From Cardinalis cardinalis (Eukaryota; Chordata; Aves; Passeriformes; Cardinalidae), in contig JACDOX010000031.1 in NCBI GenBank assembly GCA_014549065.1, forward strand, positions 6,970,635 to 7,034,634: a stretch of 64,000 bases of DNA, written 5' to 3'. Numbering within the stretch: position 1 is the stretch's first letter; the number at the start of each line of letters is the position of its first letter. The notes under the pieces are model-generated. The model was given only the letters and a program-made list of their open reading frames with translations, had not been told where the DNA came from and did no database searches. Below are positions 23,464 through 35,090 of this stretch, piece after piece. A program made the translations under genes and the position numbers.

Positions 23464-26120
23464 TAAAAGGATGAATTATTTCATAACATATACTACAACT
23501 GGATACTTTCTGAATTGGTTGGGTGGTTCGTTGGTTGATTGGGGTTTTTTAACAGTTTATTGTGCTATTTAAACATTTTTATTTCACTGTTTTCAAGCAT
23601 AGCTTTCCTGAAGTGTTCCAACTATAATAGCTCTTGTATTCAGTTGTTACTGTAAAATCCTTGTTTTTTGATTGTTGACCTGTGTGTTAAGTTTTGGTTC
23701 CAANATTGTATTTCGTAACCCTGTTCCAGAAAGGGGATGCCAGATTCTGTTCTTCATACACTTCAGAACGAAACTTGGTTTTATTTCCTAGTACAAAACT
23801 CACATTGACAGAGACCTGCTTCTTGTCAATATTTGGTACATGTGTCAAGTTTATTTTGCCCTTCCTGCCTTATTCTCTTGGTAAGCAGATGATCCTGTTA
23901 TCTGTTCACTATCACAGTAACCTCTATGTCATCCTTATTTGTCTTAAAGCTCTGGTCATTCTTTACTTATATTGATTATGTGTTTTCATCACTGGCTTCT
24001 TATATTAGATACTCCCATAACCTACATCAATAACCACTTCCTTATTGTACTGCGTTGATTTCAATTAGATCTATCATGTCCCTACTTTCTCCTTACAGTG
24101 CAGATAATATTTTACTGCACTATCAGCATGTTTTGTCACAAGACTGTACTCCTCAAGGAATAGAGATGTCCCTAAAGTGGTGCAGTACTCATCAATTTTC
24201 AGAAGGTTTCTTATTTGATTTAAAGCCTTTCCTTCCTTCCGACAATTTAGGGGAAAATTGATATTACTTTGTTTATTTTTTTGTGATAAATCTTAGTGAT
24301 TTATTGTCTTTTAAAAACTTATGAGCTGGGATTTGTGAGTTCACCTTTCAAGGAAAAGGGAAGCTGAATTCACTTTTGTTCATTTTTGTTTTCTTTCTGC
24401 AGCATGTATCCTATACACAATTTCTATCTTTCAAGACATTTATGATAGAGGATTACCACAGAGATGATAAAAAAGGATTTCACTAGTATACTCCAGTATG
24501 CAAATGAAATACTTCATCTAAATAATAGCTCAATAAAAATGTGTAAGAAAGTGCCAATAGGAATTTATGACTGAGATCTTTATCCTATAAAGTTTATTTT
24601 GTAACACTGTTGAGAAAACGAACCATTTGTTCTGAAATATTTAAAACAAATATTTCTAACTCAGCAGTATGATATCTGTGTATTCATAATAAATGGAAGG
24701 GAAGTCTTCTCTATGCATTATGAGACATCAAGAGGAGGAGGTTTGACATGGTTATGTCAGATCATTTCTATCCTGTGGGAACGTAGTGAGGGACCAAGGT
24801 AAGGAGCATCTGCCTTTTCACATGTCAAACTTAGAAGGACCAGTGGAGCTGACAGACACTGAAGGAATTGAATTTTTTCAATTTATAAGGATTAGAATAC
24901 TAATTTCTGCTGCATTTATAACTCACACAAGATGTGTAAGCAAACTAACCTGCAGTCTTACGGGGCATTTCTGAGGCTGATAGTGTAAACAGTGAAACAA
25001 CTAACATAAGTGACTTTTTGTGGCTTTAGTGTTCTAGGTGAAATCAGTGATAGTGTTGTCCTTAACTGTCATGATTAATGACAAACATTTTACAGGGAAA
25101 AAAGTGTATGTTGTAATTTTCTTTCTCAAAATANTCATAAGGGAATAAATGATGACTGAAAAGTCAGAAATGTGGCTATGAATAGCTAAATGTTAACTGG
25201 AGACAGCAGACGTCTTGTTATGATATTATTAATTTAGATTAAAAATATAATTATGAATTTAAATGCAATAAAATATTTAAAAACCTAAGGAAACTTTTTC
25301 TTAACAAATAATTTATTACTCTTTATGTCTGCAGGTCTGTGGCTATAATTTTACAAACAAAACTAAGGAAATAGTGAAAGTTTTAAAAGTTAAGAACACA
25401 AGTGGCAAATAAATTAAACTGCTTATTAAAATATTTTTCATCATTTGAGTAAAAATAGATAGAAAAAATATTCTTTCAGCATATCACATTACTCTTAAAA
25501 GAATATTTTGTTTCTTTGAATGTAATGATTTTGCATTATTTCTCTCACTGCAGCAGATATATATCCAATGAAACAGGACGTCTCACTTTAAAATTTAACT
25601 TGATGCATGTACAAAATTTTATTATACTTGTAGATTACAGTTTATGCTTTATGGCAATTATCAACAATACTGCTACTATTAGGTATGAAGGTCAATTGAT
25701 ATGGCTGTCACTGGCCATCTGCTTCCTATCAGTTGGTGCAAAAGGCTTAACAGATTCTCATGTGGCTCTCATCTTCCAAACTTCTGTATTTTCAGGGAAA
25801 AATCTTACTTAATTTCATTAAATTAACTGAAAATTAAGTCATGACAATTTAATCCCATCAATATCAAAAGGATAATTCTCACCTGCATATTATTAACTTC
25901 TAAATTTTCAGTTCATTTTTGTGAAATTATAAAAGCAAGGTGGAGAAAGATATCAAAATGCTTTATTTCTATTATCTGAGAAACAATATGAAAGNAAAAG
26001 GAAAGTTTGAGGTGTATTATACAAACCCCAAGAGCATTCTATGAAAATGAGAAAAAAGAAGGAGAAAATGTTTCAGAATGGAAATAAAGCTGAGAATCTG
26101 GAGTTGGAAGTTAGCGCTCA
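23464..26120. other. Unique AT-rich sequence, no gene seen
   Basis: No recognised repeat or gene. Open frames at 23694-23975 and 25516-25812 (plus) are under 100 codons, lack a recognisable domain, and have no supporting splice signals at both ends. Confidence 0.5.
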
Positions 26121-26590
26121 GGGACAGAGTTCTTTAATATTACTATAAATGATCAGGATACATTAATAAAATATGCATTAAGTAAGTTTACTAATGATAC
26201 TAAACCTGGAGGAGCTGTGGACTCCCTTGATGGCAGAAGGGGCCTTACAGGGAGATCAGGATGGACTTGAGAGCTGTGTGATTGCCAGCTGTATGAAATT
26301 TAGCAAGAGCAAGTACAGGATTCTCCACCTGGGATAGGGTAATACTGGTCATACACACAAATTGAGTGATGAGAGGCTGGAGAGAAGATCCACAGAAAGA
26401 GAAAAGGGGATTTGAATTGATGGCAAATTGAACATGAGCCAGCAGTGCCCTGGCAGCCAGGAGGGTCAGCCTTGTCCTGGGGGGCATCAGGCACAGCATC
26501 ANCAGCTGGGCAAGGGAGGGGATTTTCCTGCCCTGCACTGAGCTGGGGCAGGCTCACCTGCAGTGCTGGGGGCAGTTTTGGGCAAACAAG
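26121..26590 (+). mobile_element. CR1 LINE fragment truncated at both ends, plus strand
   Basis: The fragment starts in the end of the CR1 reverse transcriptase (residues read as LFNITINDQD, then FTNDTKPGGAVDS, 26131-26220). It continues through AGCAAGAGCAAGTACAGGAT and CATGAGCCAGCAGTGCCCTG, and stops at about CAGTTTTGGGCAAACAAG. The canonical CR1 3' tail with the ATTCTATG octamer is missing, so the 3' end was lost by deletion or the match breaks off. Reading frames are broken throughout. Confidence 0.85.
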
Positions 26591-29500
26591 AATGACTTGG
26601 TAATACAATGGCAAGTTCATAATATTTATTTAGTAACTTTCTCTGTGAAATCTTTCTTAAGACACATCTAAACCTATGCATCCTGTATTTTGACAAGATA
26701 CACAAAGAATATAGTATTTTTAATGTTCCTTAGTCTTTTACCTAAAATATCTTAAAATGCCTCAAGTTGGATATTCAGTATCTCTGAGGATAAAAACACT
26801 TATCTAACTTTAGTGCTTTGACATGGGCAGAACCTCATTCTGATGATATTCTATGATAATTATCTCTTTCCAGGCAAGAATATCCAGGCCTTTAATTTCT
26901 GACCACTATGGTTCTAAAAATCAGATTCAAATGATTTACCTAGATTAAGTGGCCTGGCTTTCATTTAATAAAGTTCAGTAAGTTCTACATGCCTGATTTA
27001 TTTCCCTGGCTTCACAAAGTGAGCAAGCTCTGTATTTTTGTCTTTCATTTTCATCAAGTCAATGTTTACCTGTAGTCCCATATTTTTCTCTCAGAGCACT
27101 GCTTATGCTGCTCATTTTAGTTAGGTCCATTTCCTTCACTCTGGAAAGTAAAGGAAACCCCAGACCCTTATTGAATTTTGACCTCTGCTTTCTGGAATTT
27201 TGCCCATGCCTTGGTAGTCCCTTGGGTTTATGATACGTTCTAGTCCAAGTTTCTGGGCAATAGGCAAGTATAGCAACCCAAGGATTAAGTATGTAAGAAT
27301 TCTATTCCTTAAAANAACAGGAATAATACAAATAATAAGTATTAACTTTGATTTCATAAATAGAAAAAAAAAATGCCGCAGAATGTGCAATATGCATTTA
27401 AAAAAAGCAATATACATCATATGCGTGTATAAAGCAAATCTTATACTATAATGCTTAGCTTCTACTGAGACTGTGCTATAGAAATATTGAAAGGAGATGA
27501 AAATNCAGTTTTGAATAAAACATCAAAACAATTGTGACACAAGGGATGTGTCATTTTATGAACTTGATGCAATGTGGTTCATAGAATCAAATGTCTTTGA
27601 TATAATGCAAAAATATTTAACATGATTAATTTAAATTATTTTCCCAACTAAGGATTCTTTCAGAATTATATGGGGTGCTATCANAATTTTTCTTGGAGGA
27701 CAGAACACATATCTTTCTGAGGGGAGATCTAGAACTTTCCAAGTTTTGCTCATGGCTCTGTTCCCTTTAGAATTCTTCAGATTGCAGTTTCACCAGTTTT
27801 CAGAGGGTTCATATTAACTTTTTCTTCNGTGTTCCCACTCCCCTCTCTGCTCTTCTTTGAGTCAAACCTGTCAGCTTTCCATTGATTTTGCTTCTTTAGG
27901 CTGACAACCTGCTCTGTCTGCCACAATTAAAACTCTGGGAACTTTTCCCATGGAATTGAAAATCCCTAGACACATCATAATCTTAAAAGCCCTCAGGGGC
28001 TGCATAATAAATATAGCATGATACATCAAATAAGAAAAGCTGAAAGAAGGTTTTCTCCTGAAATCTTAGAGAGACAGGNAGAGAGAAAGGGAGGGAGGCC
28101 TGTATGTTGTTCATGAAGTACTGAAGGAAATATTTAGCCCTGTCCTGATAGCAGCTCGCTTTGNGACCCTCAAAACTTCCCTTGAACCTTGTGGCTGCAA
28201 GCAGCTGTGGAACAAATTTCAAATAATGTGAATATCAGACACCTGAATTTAGAAACATTCAGAGATGTATCAAATGGTAACATGTAGTTCTGCCATTGGT
28301 CTGACGAGTGATCTGAAGTAAATGACTGTGCTGCTCTGTGCCTACTTCCCTTTATTTTTAAAACAGAACTCATGATATCTCTGAAACATTGCTTTAAAAT
28401 GTTTTCTGAGCTCAGTGGAGAAACTATAATGCTGAAAAAGTTTTTATTAAGTGCAAAAGAAGAAAGCATTAAATGACAAGAATTTAAGGACCACTGGACC
28501 TGAATTCTATGCAATTTTTCTTTCATTATTTTAAAAATTATAGGAACAGATAATAGTCTAATAAACTTGAATTCTAGCATAATCACAAAAGGAAGTGTGG
28601 TATGGTTGTGTTTGTTAATTTCATTACTGTTATTATGTTTATTTGACAAAGTTTAATTGATTTGGAGTATTCATGATCACAATTTAAAACAAAGGTACAT
28701 AAAACAAGTGGCTGAAAACAAGTTTATCAGTAAACAAATTGAAACACAAGACTGAAAAATGNGTATATGCTAATGGAGCTAAAACTTACTTGTGCATAAC
28801 TTCATGAAGAAAATTTACATTTCTTGCTGAAGTAAAGCATAGAAATAGTGTCAGAGACGTATTTCTAGACAACATCTTCATTTATGTACTTTTCATTATT
28901 AATAGTTTCCTTGCAGTAAAAATATTTTTAAATGTGCTTTGAATAAAGACAAATGCTTAGCCAGTAATTTTTTTGTACTGCACAATGCATTTCTTTCTTA
29001 TGTATAGATTCTATATTTGAGTACAGTATTTATTCAGCACACATTATTATTTAAAACATGGTGTATCTGGAATGCCTGTAAAATACTAATTCCAAGTGTT
29101 TTGTAAATTGCCAGTGAAATTTATCCAGTTTGCCAAATCTTACAAGGACTGTATCAAGGAAAAACAAAAGAAGAAACATTTTCTCTACTGTTGCTACTTT
29201 CATAAGCTACACTGTTACCTCTGACACAGGGCAAATAGCACCATGCAGTTAAATGTGACCCATCACTTAACCTACTTGATGATTCCGGTATATACTGAGA
29301 AAACAAAAGGAACACAGATGAAGGGAAGATTTACTCATGTGCACTGGGCTACATGTGCCCTCCTCTAATGGCTTAGATGTGCATGGAAAAGAAACANGAA
29401 AACAAAAAAATACAAAACTCAGATATTTTTAAGATTTTTGAGATAGGAANTCAGAATGTGATAACGACCCAGGTAATGGCTTTGGGCATGTGGAAAATCA

Positions 29501-29604
29501 CAGAGATCAGTCTCAGTGAGGTCATTTGTGGTTTGTGCTGATCATTCTAATTAGAAAGCAGCAATGCAAAAAAATACCCCTTGGAGGAACATATCCATAG
29601 GACC
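26591..29604. other. Unique sequence; longest non-repeat open frame lies here
   Basis: No recognised repeat. The minus-strand frame at 28170-28649 is open for 159 codons, but the translation shows no domain I recognise and this length is within what chance gives in a window of this size and composition. A short purine-rich run (GAGAGAAAGGGAGGGAGG) lies near 28080-28100. Confidence 0.45.
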
Positions 29605-29790
29605 CTAACATCAAACAGAAGCCTAAGCCAAACGTCAAACCCCTGTGTCTGACACCCAGCCTGCCAGACAAGGCATGAGCAGGGTCAGGGTAATGTAAGG
29701 GTCAAAAGAAGCCTTTGGGCTGGGGGCCACGAGCAGTGCAGACACTCCCAGGTGTCCATGAGGCCAAGGCTGGCAGCTTACTCATGAAAT
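29605..29790. other. GC-richer block of unknown origin
   Basis: A segment visibly richer in G and C than its surroundings, with CACCCAGCCTGCCAGACAAG and GGGCTGGGGGCCACGAGCAG. No coding frame or recognised family could be assigned. It lies about 200 bp upstream of a CR1 tail and may be part of an unrecognised retroelement. Confidence 0.4.
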
Positions 29791-29991
29791 CTTCGCTGTT
29801 AGGCTACTGTGAGGTATAATGTTCTTCCAATGACCTCTTTTAAAATTCTCTCTGTGAAAGCCTCATCCTAAGGCGCATATTTCATCCTGTCAGATGGGGA
29901 ACCACAGTTTCCACACATGATCAGAAAGGAACTTTATAGGTGTACTGTTACGTCTACTCCTTCATATTGGCTTTATCCTGNGACATACATA

Positions 29992-30057
29992 CTGAATTGG
30001 ATGATCTCCATAGAGTCCTTCCATCTCCAAATCATATCTGATTCTGTGACTTCTATG
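29992..30057 (+). mobile_element. CR1 LINE terminal fragment, plus strand
   Basis: Only the last part of a CR1 3' UTR is recognisable: GAATTGGATGATCTCCATAG, AGTCCTTCCATCTCC, then ATTCTGTGACTTCTATGA, which is a decayed form of the terminal octamer repeat. Whether the preceding few hundred bases belong to the same copy could not be decided. Confidence 0.75.
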
Positions 30058-30344
30058 AAACTGGTTTTTTGACTGGTAAAGAGATAGGTGTGTATCTATC
30101 TTCCCCACTGAATGCAAAACACAGCCAAACATAGAAGGTTCGTAAACTTCATAAGCTGGNTACCTAACAATAAGTGAGTCACCATTGCCTTTTGCTGAAG
30201 CCACTGAGGAATAAGACTCATAGCATTAAGAGGTTAATTTTTCACTACTTAACTTTTAAAAATCCTTCCTTCTACTCTTTCAGATGTCCTGCATGGCTTC
30301 CCAATGCCACTCCAGAGAGGTCTGGGTCTGTAGTAAATCTAACA

Positions 30345-30690
30345 TCTGTCAGTTCTGGTACACATCTGACATACACTACAGCATCTCAAATAGGCTTAGA
30401 CATCTATGTTCATATAACAGAATAGCTCCCAGTGGTGTCTGCAAAGCTACTTAGTTGACCAAATGTTGATGTCTATTTTAAGATGAGCTGAACAGTTCTC
30501 TGGGCCTGGATTTAGTTGCTCACAGTTAGATGCTTAGTGCCATTTTTAGATGTCCTAGCATATCCATGTGGAACTCGCAGATATGACANAAGATATGACT
30601 TGAGTTCTTCTGGAGTGACAGCTGGAAGTCAGATTAGATACTTTAAGGCATCTCAAATGGCACCAGATACCCACATTTAGACAACCAAAT
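30345..30690. other. Possible unclassified old interspersed repeat
   Basis: Short related words recur here: GCATCTCAAAT twice (near 30381 and 30649), TTAGACATCTATG, TAGATGCTTAGTGCC, TAGATGTCCTAG and ACATTTAGAC. Word families of this kind occur in some ancient sauropsid repeats, but I cannot name one. No coding capacity. Confidence 0.25.
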
Positions 30691-32549
30691 AAATCTGCTA
30701 GTTCCCACTGTGCACCAAAATTATCAGTGTATTTGATTCTTCCGGATCACCGTTTTCCTAAGGAATGTTCCCCATCAGTAGACTAGAACAGAAAGAAACT
30801 GCAACAGCAATTTGTACTGAAAATTACATGGCTCTTTAAAACAAAGAGATAAAATATGCCAAGAAATTTAAAACTAAATGAGTACAAATAATAGTAAAAT
30901 AAACATCCAATGGATGAGATTACTTAAAAATGTAGTAAATTCTTCAGCCCTCAATGCTTTTACAAGATTGACCATTCTTCCCTCTGAAAAACAGATTTGT
31001 ATCTAATCAGATTTAGCTAGGTTAAAAGATGAAAGTACTGTAAAGGATTCNATGACCTTTGCACTGAGAGAGCCAGATTAAGTAATCACAAGTGATTCCT
31101 TCGGCCCATAAAAGCTTTCTGTTAAACTACTGGACAGAAAGCTATGCTGTAAAAGTAGATATCCTTAATAGAATTTCTAATCACTGTAGAATTGGATTGT
31201 TCTCTTGGGGAAAGAATAGTTTTTTCCTCAGGGAAATTTAGCAATAGGAAGTGTTTAATTTCACTATCTTTTTTTTTTTTTTTCAGAGAATGGGATCAAT
31301 CTGGATTTTACTGTGATTATACTTCTTAAATGGCCCACAATACTTTCATTTTGAAATTTTTAATGCTTATGTATCTTGTCTATTCAATGAGTTTAAATTG
31401 GCATAACTGTTCACCTAAACTTATATATAATAAATTGTGAAACAAAAACTGGTTTTTGTTGCTTTTTGTTGTTGTTGTNGTTTTTAAATAATTTTTTCAT
31501 TTANTAGCTGGAATGTTTGCAATTGCTTTTAAAAGTATAAAATTTTCTGCAGCNAAATCTGAAAATCTGATTAAGTGACAGAGACTTCTGAGTGACATGA
31601 AATNGCCATAGATAAAAACGTAATAGGGCAGACTCTGAAGTGATAGAAGAACTATAGAAATGCAGAGCCTGAATCATCCATTTTGAATTTTANGCACTTA
31701 AAAAAAAATGTGTTTGACTCCAATTGCTAGGTGTGCAAGGAAAAAAAAGAAAAAAGAAAGAAAAAATTTAGTTAACTTCTTCAACAGAAGCAGAAGTATT
31801 TTCATTCTGTTTTTGTGTTCAGTTAGAAAGCTGAGAGAAGTGCTGAAAGAAGTGTCTGTGAAGCTGAAGGAAACTGCACTTTTGAAGGTGAAATACCTGG
31901 TTTATCAATCTAAATGTAGCATTCCATTGAGATGCTTTCCACCTTTAATACAGGTCTGAAAATTTAACATACGACCTTAATTTAAGAGTGCCAACAGAAA
32001 CAAGAATTGGTTTTCCTTCACTAATAGGAAAAAAAAAANTCAAATCTCTAATATTTTCCAAACACCTCAAGTAAGTGAGTCATTTTAGTCACCAACTGAG
32101 AAAATAAACAGCAGTGTTTAATACTCAGATGAACGTCTAGAACAGAGATTATCAGACTTGGGCCAANTATTTTCATTATCACCCAGCATTACACCGCAGT
32201 CACACATTAAAGCATGCCATGGTGCAAGATTGTTGTACATTGAAACACATTGTGTAGCCAAGACTCGCTGTGAATTTGGAATGATGCTGCATGGCAATAN
32301 TAAGTTTCAGGTCTACTGAGCAGTTGTGCTCACAGCATTCCTGTACAGTTGTGAGACATGGATCACCTTCTGTTATCAAGTCAGCAGATTTGATAATTTC
32401 TAACTGGTATTTTTGTTCTGTTTGTAGGATTTGATATCATAACCAGATGTCATTCAGCTATTAAACACAAAAAACTATGTTGGTGTTTATAACTCTCTGC
32501 TGGACTTGCTCAAGTTATTTATGTCTTTTTGTACTGACTAAACTGGCGT
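30691..32549. other. Unique AT-rich sequence, no gene seen
   Basis: It holds poly-T (about 31269-31283), a purine-rich A/G run (about 31738-31766) and one weak exon-like segment (31823-31887) discussed under the findings. No transposable element recognised. Confidence 0.5.
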
Positions 32550-33359
32550 GAAGTATTCCTGACTCCCACAAGACCCTGAAAGGAAACAAGTCCAAGTGCA
32601 AGATGATGCACCTGAGCAGGGACAATCCCAGACTGTGAGAAATTCCCACTGAGGACAAGCTCTTAGGAGGAGGACTTGAGGAGGGAGGGGGGTCTGGTGG
32701 ATTAAAAGNTGGACATGAGCCAGCAGCATGCCCTCACAGATCAGAACAACAAATATATTCTTGACTGCATTAAAAGAAGCTTTACCAGTGGGTTGAGGAA
32801 TGTGATTCTCCACAACTACCCTGCCCTCACAAGACACNATTTGGGCTACTGTCTCCAGCTCTGGGGTCCTCAGCACATGAAAANTATGGAGCAGCTCCAG
32901 AGGAGGGCTACCAAGATGTGTTGGAGAGTAAAGTACTGGAGCACCTCTTCCATGAAGACTGAAGACAGGCTGAAAGAGTTGGAGTTCTTCAGCCTGGGAA
33001 AGAGAAGATTTCAGAGAGACCCCACAGTGGCATCCCAGTACTTAAAGGGGGCTTTACACAAATTTTTGCAAACACAGTCAGTGATAGAGCAAGAGGGAGT
33101 ACTTTTTAACCACAACAGGTTTGATTTGGATTAGATGTTCGGAAAAACTTCTTTACTGTGTGGGTGGCGAGGCACCAGAACACATTGTCCAGAAAAGCTG
33201 TGAATAATTCATCCCTGGCAGTATTCAAGACTAAGTTGGTTGNAGGGCTGAGCGACNTGGTCTAGTGGATGGCATCCCTGGATTTGTCAGGGGGGGGTTG
33301 AAACTAGATGATTTTTAAGGTCCCTTCCAACCAAAATCACTCTATGATTCNATGATTCA
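32550..33359 (+). mobile_element. CR1 LINE, 5'-truncated, ORF2 end plus 3' UTR, plus strand
   Basis: Landmarks in order: AAGTCCAAGTGCAAGATGAT (LINE ORF2 C-terminal part), GACATGAGCCAGCAGCATGC, a run reading LQRRATKMCWRVKYWS and RLKELEFFSLGKRRFQRDPT (32895-33020 in one frame), then TTCTTTACTGTGTGGGTGGC and the tail AAACTAGATGATTTTTAAGG ... CTCTATGATTCNATGATTC. The last coding stretch is open but upstream frames are broken. The octamer terminus is present in about two copies, marking a true CR1 3' end. The 5' boundary is uncertain by a few tens of bases. Confidence 0.92.
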
Positions 33360-33529
33360 GGCTAATGTCATGCTGAGTAAAGGAGAATGATCACTATCCT
33401 GTATCTACTGATAAAATTCATGTCAGTTGAATTTCAGTGCAGAAAGGCATTTGGTGCCAGGACATGAGGAACCCCAACTTTACTAGCAGAGTTACTATTG
33501 TCTGAGGCAATCAGCAAACTGTACTAGCA

Positions 33530-33900
33530 CAGGGCTGGCATCTGCAGATNCAGGACTTTGCATTTCCTCATTATGGAGTTCCTATTGTCTTATTGCACTG
33601 ACCTCTTTAGGTCCCTCTGTCAGAAGCTGTGCCTAATAAAGTGTGTATACTGACTGCTTCCACACATACACACACATAAAATTTAGACTTACCCACAAAC
33701 TTAGTTGGTGTGTAGCTTATCTCCTGTTTCTCCAGGTCATTGGAAAAGGTATTAAACATGATAGGACACAAGACAGACTCCTCAGGAGCTCTACTTAAAA
33801 ATGGCCTCTGGGCAGACTAAAAAGAGTTAGCCTTTGTTTTATCAAATATCTGAATCATCTTTTGTTCTCATCTGTTTTAANAGCCTGTGAAAACATCCTG
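33530..33900 (-). mobile_element. CR1 LINE reverse-transcriptase fragment, minus strand
   Basis: The plus strand reads TTTCTCCAGGTCATTGGAAA then AGGTATTAAACATGATAGGA, the reverse complement of the CR1 reverse-transcriptase segment that encodes an LFNxFINDLxx-type motif. CTCCTCAGGAGCTCTACTTA follows, as in CR1. The block ACCTCTTTAGGTCCCTCTGT farther left matches the next part of the same ORF. It is a piece of ORF2 without a 3' tail and is riddled with changes. It lies close to, but in the opposite orientation from, the CR1 ending at 33359. Confidence 0.65.
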
Positions 33901-34489
33901 GAGATGGAGCAAGGTTCAGAGAGAAGACACAGTAATTAAACAAAAATTTTTGCAGGAGATGAATTCTGGAAAATTTGAAGTTTTTAATTAATTTTTTTCC
34001 TAATAGTCTTTGGCAGGAAAAGTATACAGGATATATATGTTTTTCTCACTGTCATCAAATATTTTTTTTCAGATTATAGTAATATGAAATAATTTCCAAA
34101 TCAATCAGAAGTTGTTTATATGTCTTGTAGATTCATTATCCCTAATTCACTGGTAATACGAAAGCAGGATTCAGTGATGGAGCTATCTTGAGTTCCTTCA
34201 TATTTTACATTTATTTGCATTTGCTGCCAAATTGATTACATTCATGGCAAATTGCCTTTGTCAAAATGCTGTACGCGTGCATATTCACTTCNACACTTCA
34301 CACACTGACAGCTGAGGTACCAGCTTGTTACTAGTTTTTCATGGCCATCTTTATGTGAACTGATTTTTTCAGATGTTTTATCTCATACATAATTATCTAT
34401 TGCCTTTAAAAAATAACATACTGATTTAGCTAAGTTGTCCAATAATTACATAATAAATAAATAATTACCATTCAAGTGTTGGAATGGTT
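33901..34489. other. Unique AT-rich spacer, no gene seen
   Basis: No recognised repeat or gene between two CR1-derived pieces of different age and orientation. Confidence 0.5.
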
Positions 34490-35090
34490 GGCAACTTTTG
34501 ATGGTGGATAGAGAAGGAACATGAATGACTTAGAAAAGTTGGTGACAAACTTCACAGATTAAATTATTCACAGAGTCAAGATAGTAGCATCTGCAATGGA
34601 TTGCAGAAGGACCTCATTATACAGTGTGATTTATCAGCAAAGAAACAAGGGGGGAAATGCTAGTGAGTCAAAATAAGTATGTGATGCACCACATAGAGGA
34701 AAGTGTAACAAGCTTTGGGGTGCTGATTTCAAAAACATGGAACTAAAAGAGTTAAAGAGATGAATGAAAAGTTGTTGTTGAAAGATATAAAGTGGATTCT
34801 ACTCNAGGAATAATTAAAAAGATGACTTTTCAATCAGAAAAGAGATGAGAGATTTACTTTAAAGCCATGACATGAAAAAAAATGGAGAATGAATATTCAT
34901 AGTTTCTCGTAAAGGAAAAAACAAGACACAAAAAGAATATCTTTAGGTTCAAAGAATACAGAACAGTATTTTGGCTACAACAGAAAACACATATAAAAAA
35001 GGTTAAGCTATGGAAATCATTGATAAAAATATTTAAGGAAACAAAAGCTTATATGGATTCAAAAAATCAGTACAAAACACATGGTTTTGG
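34490..35090 (+). mobile_element. Very old CR1/L3-like LINE fragment, plus strand
   Basis: Weak but collinear similarity to the C-terminal part of amniote CR1/L3-type ORF2: GACAAACTTCACAGATTAAA, GATTGCAGAAGGACCTCATT, AAGTATGTGATGCACCACAT and, near the end, AAGGTTAAGCTATGGAAATC with TATGGATTCAAAAAATCAG. The order matches a known pattern of such elements (a 'DDTKLF' block, a 'CKVMHxG' block, then 'KLWNSL' and 'GFKKxL' blocks). AT drift and many indels indicate great age. Family assignment within CR1/L3 is open. Confidence 0.6.
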
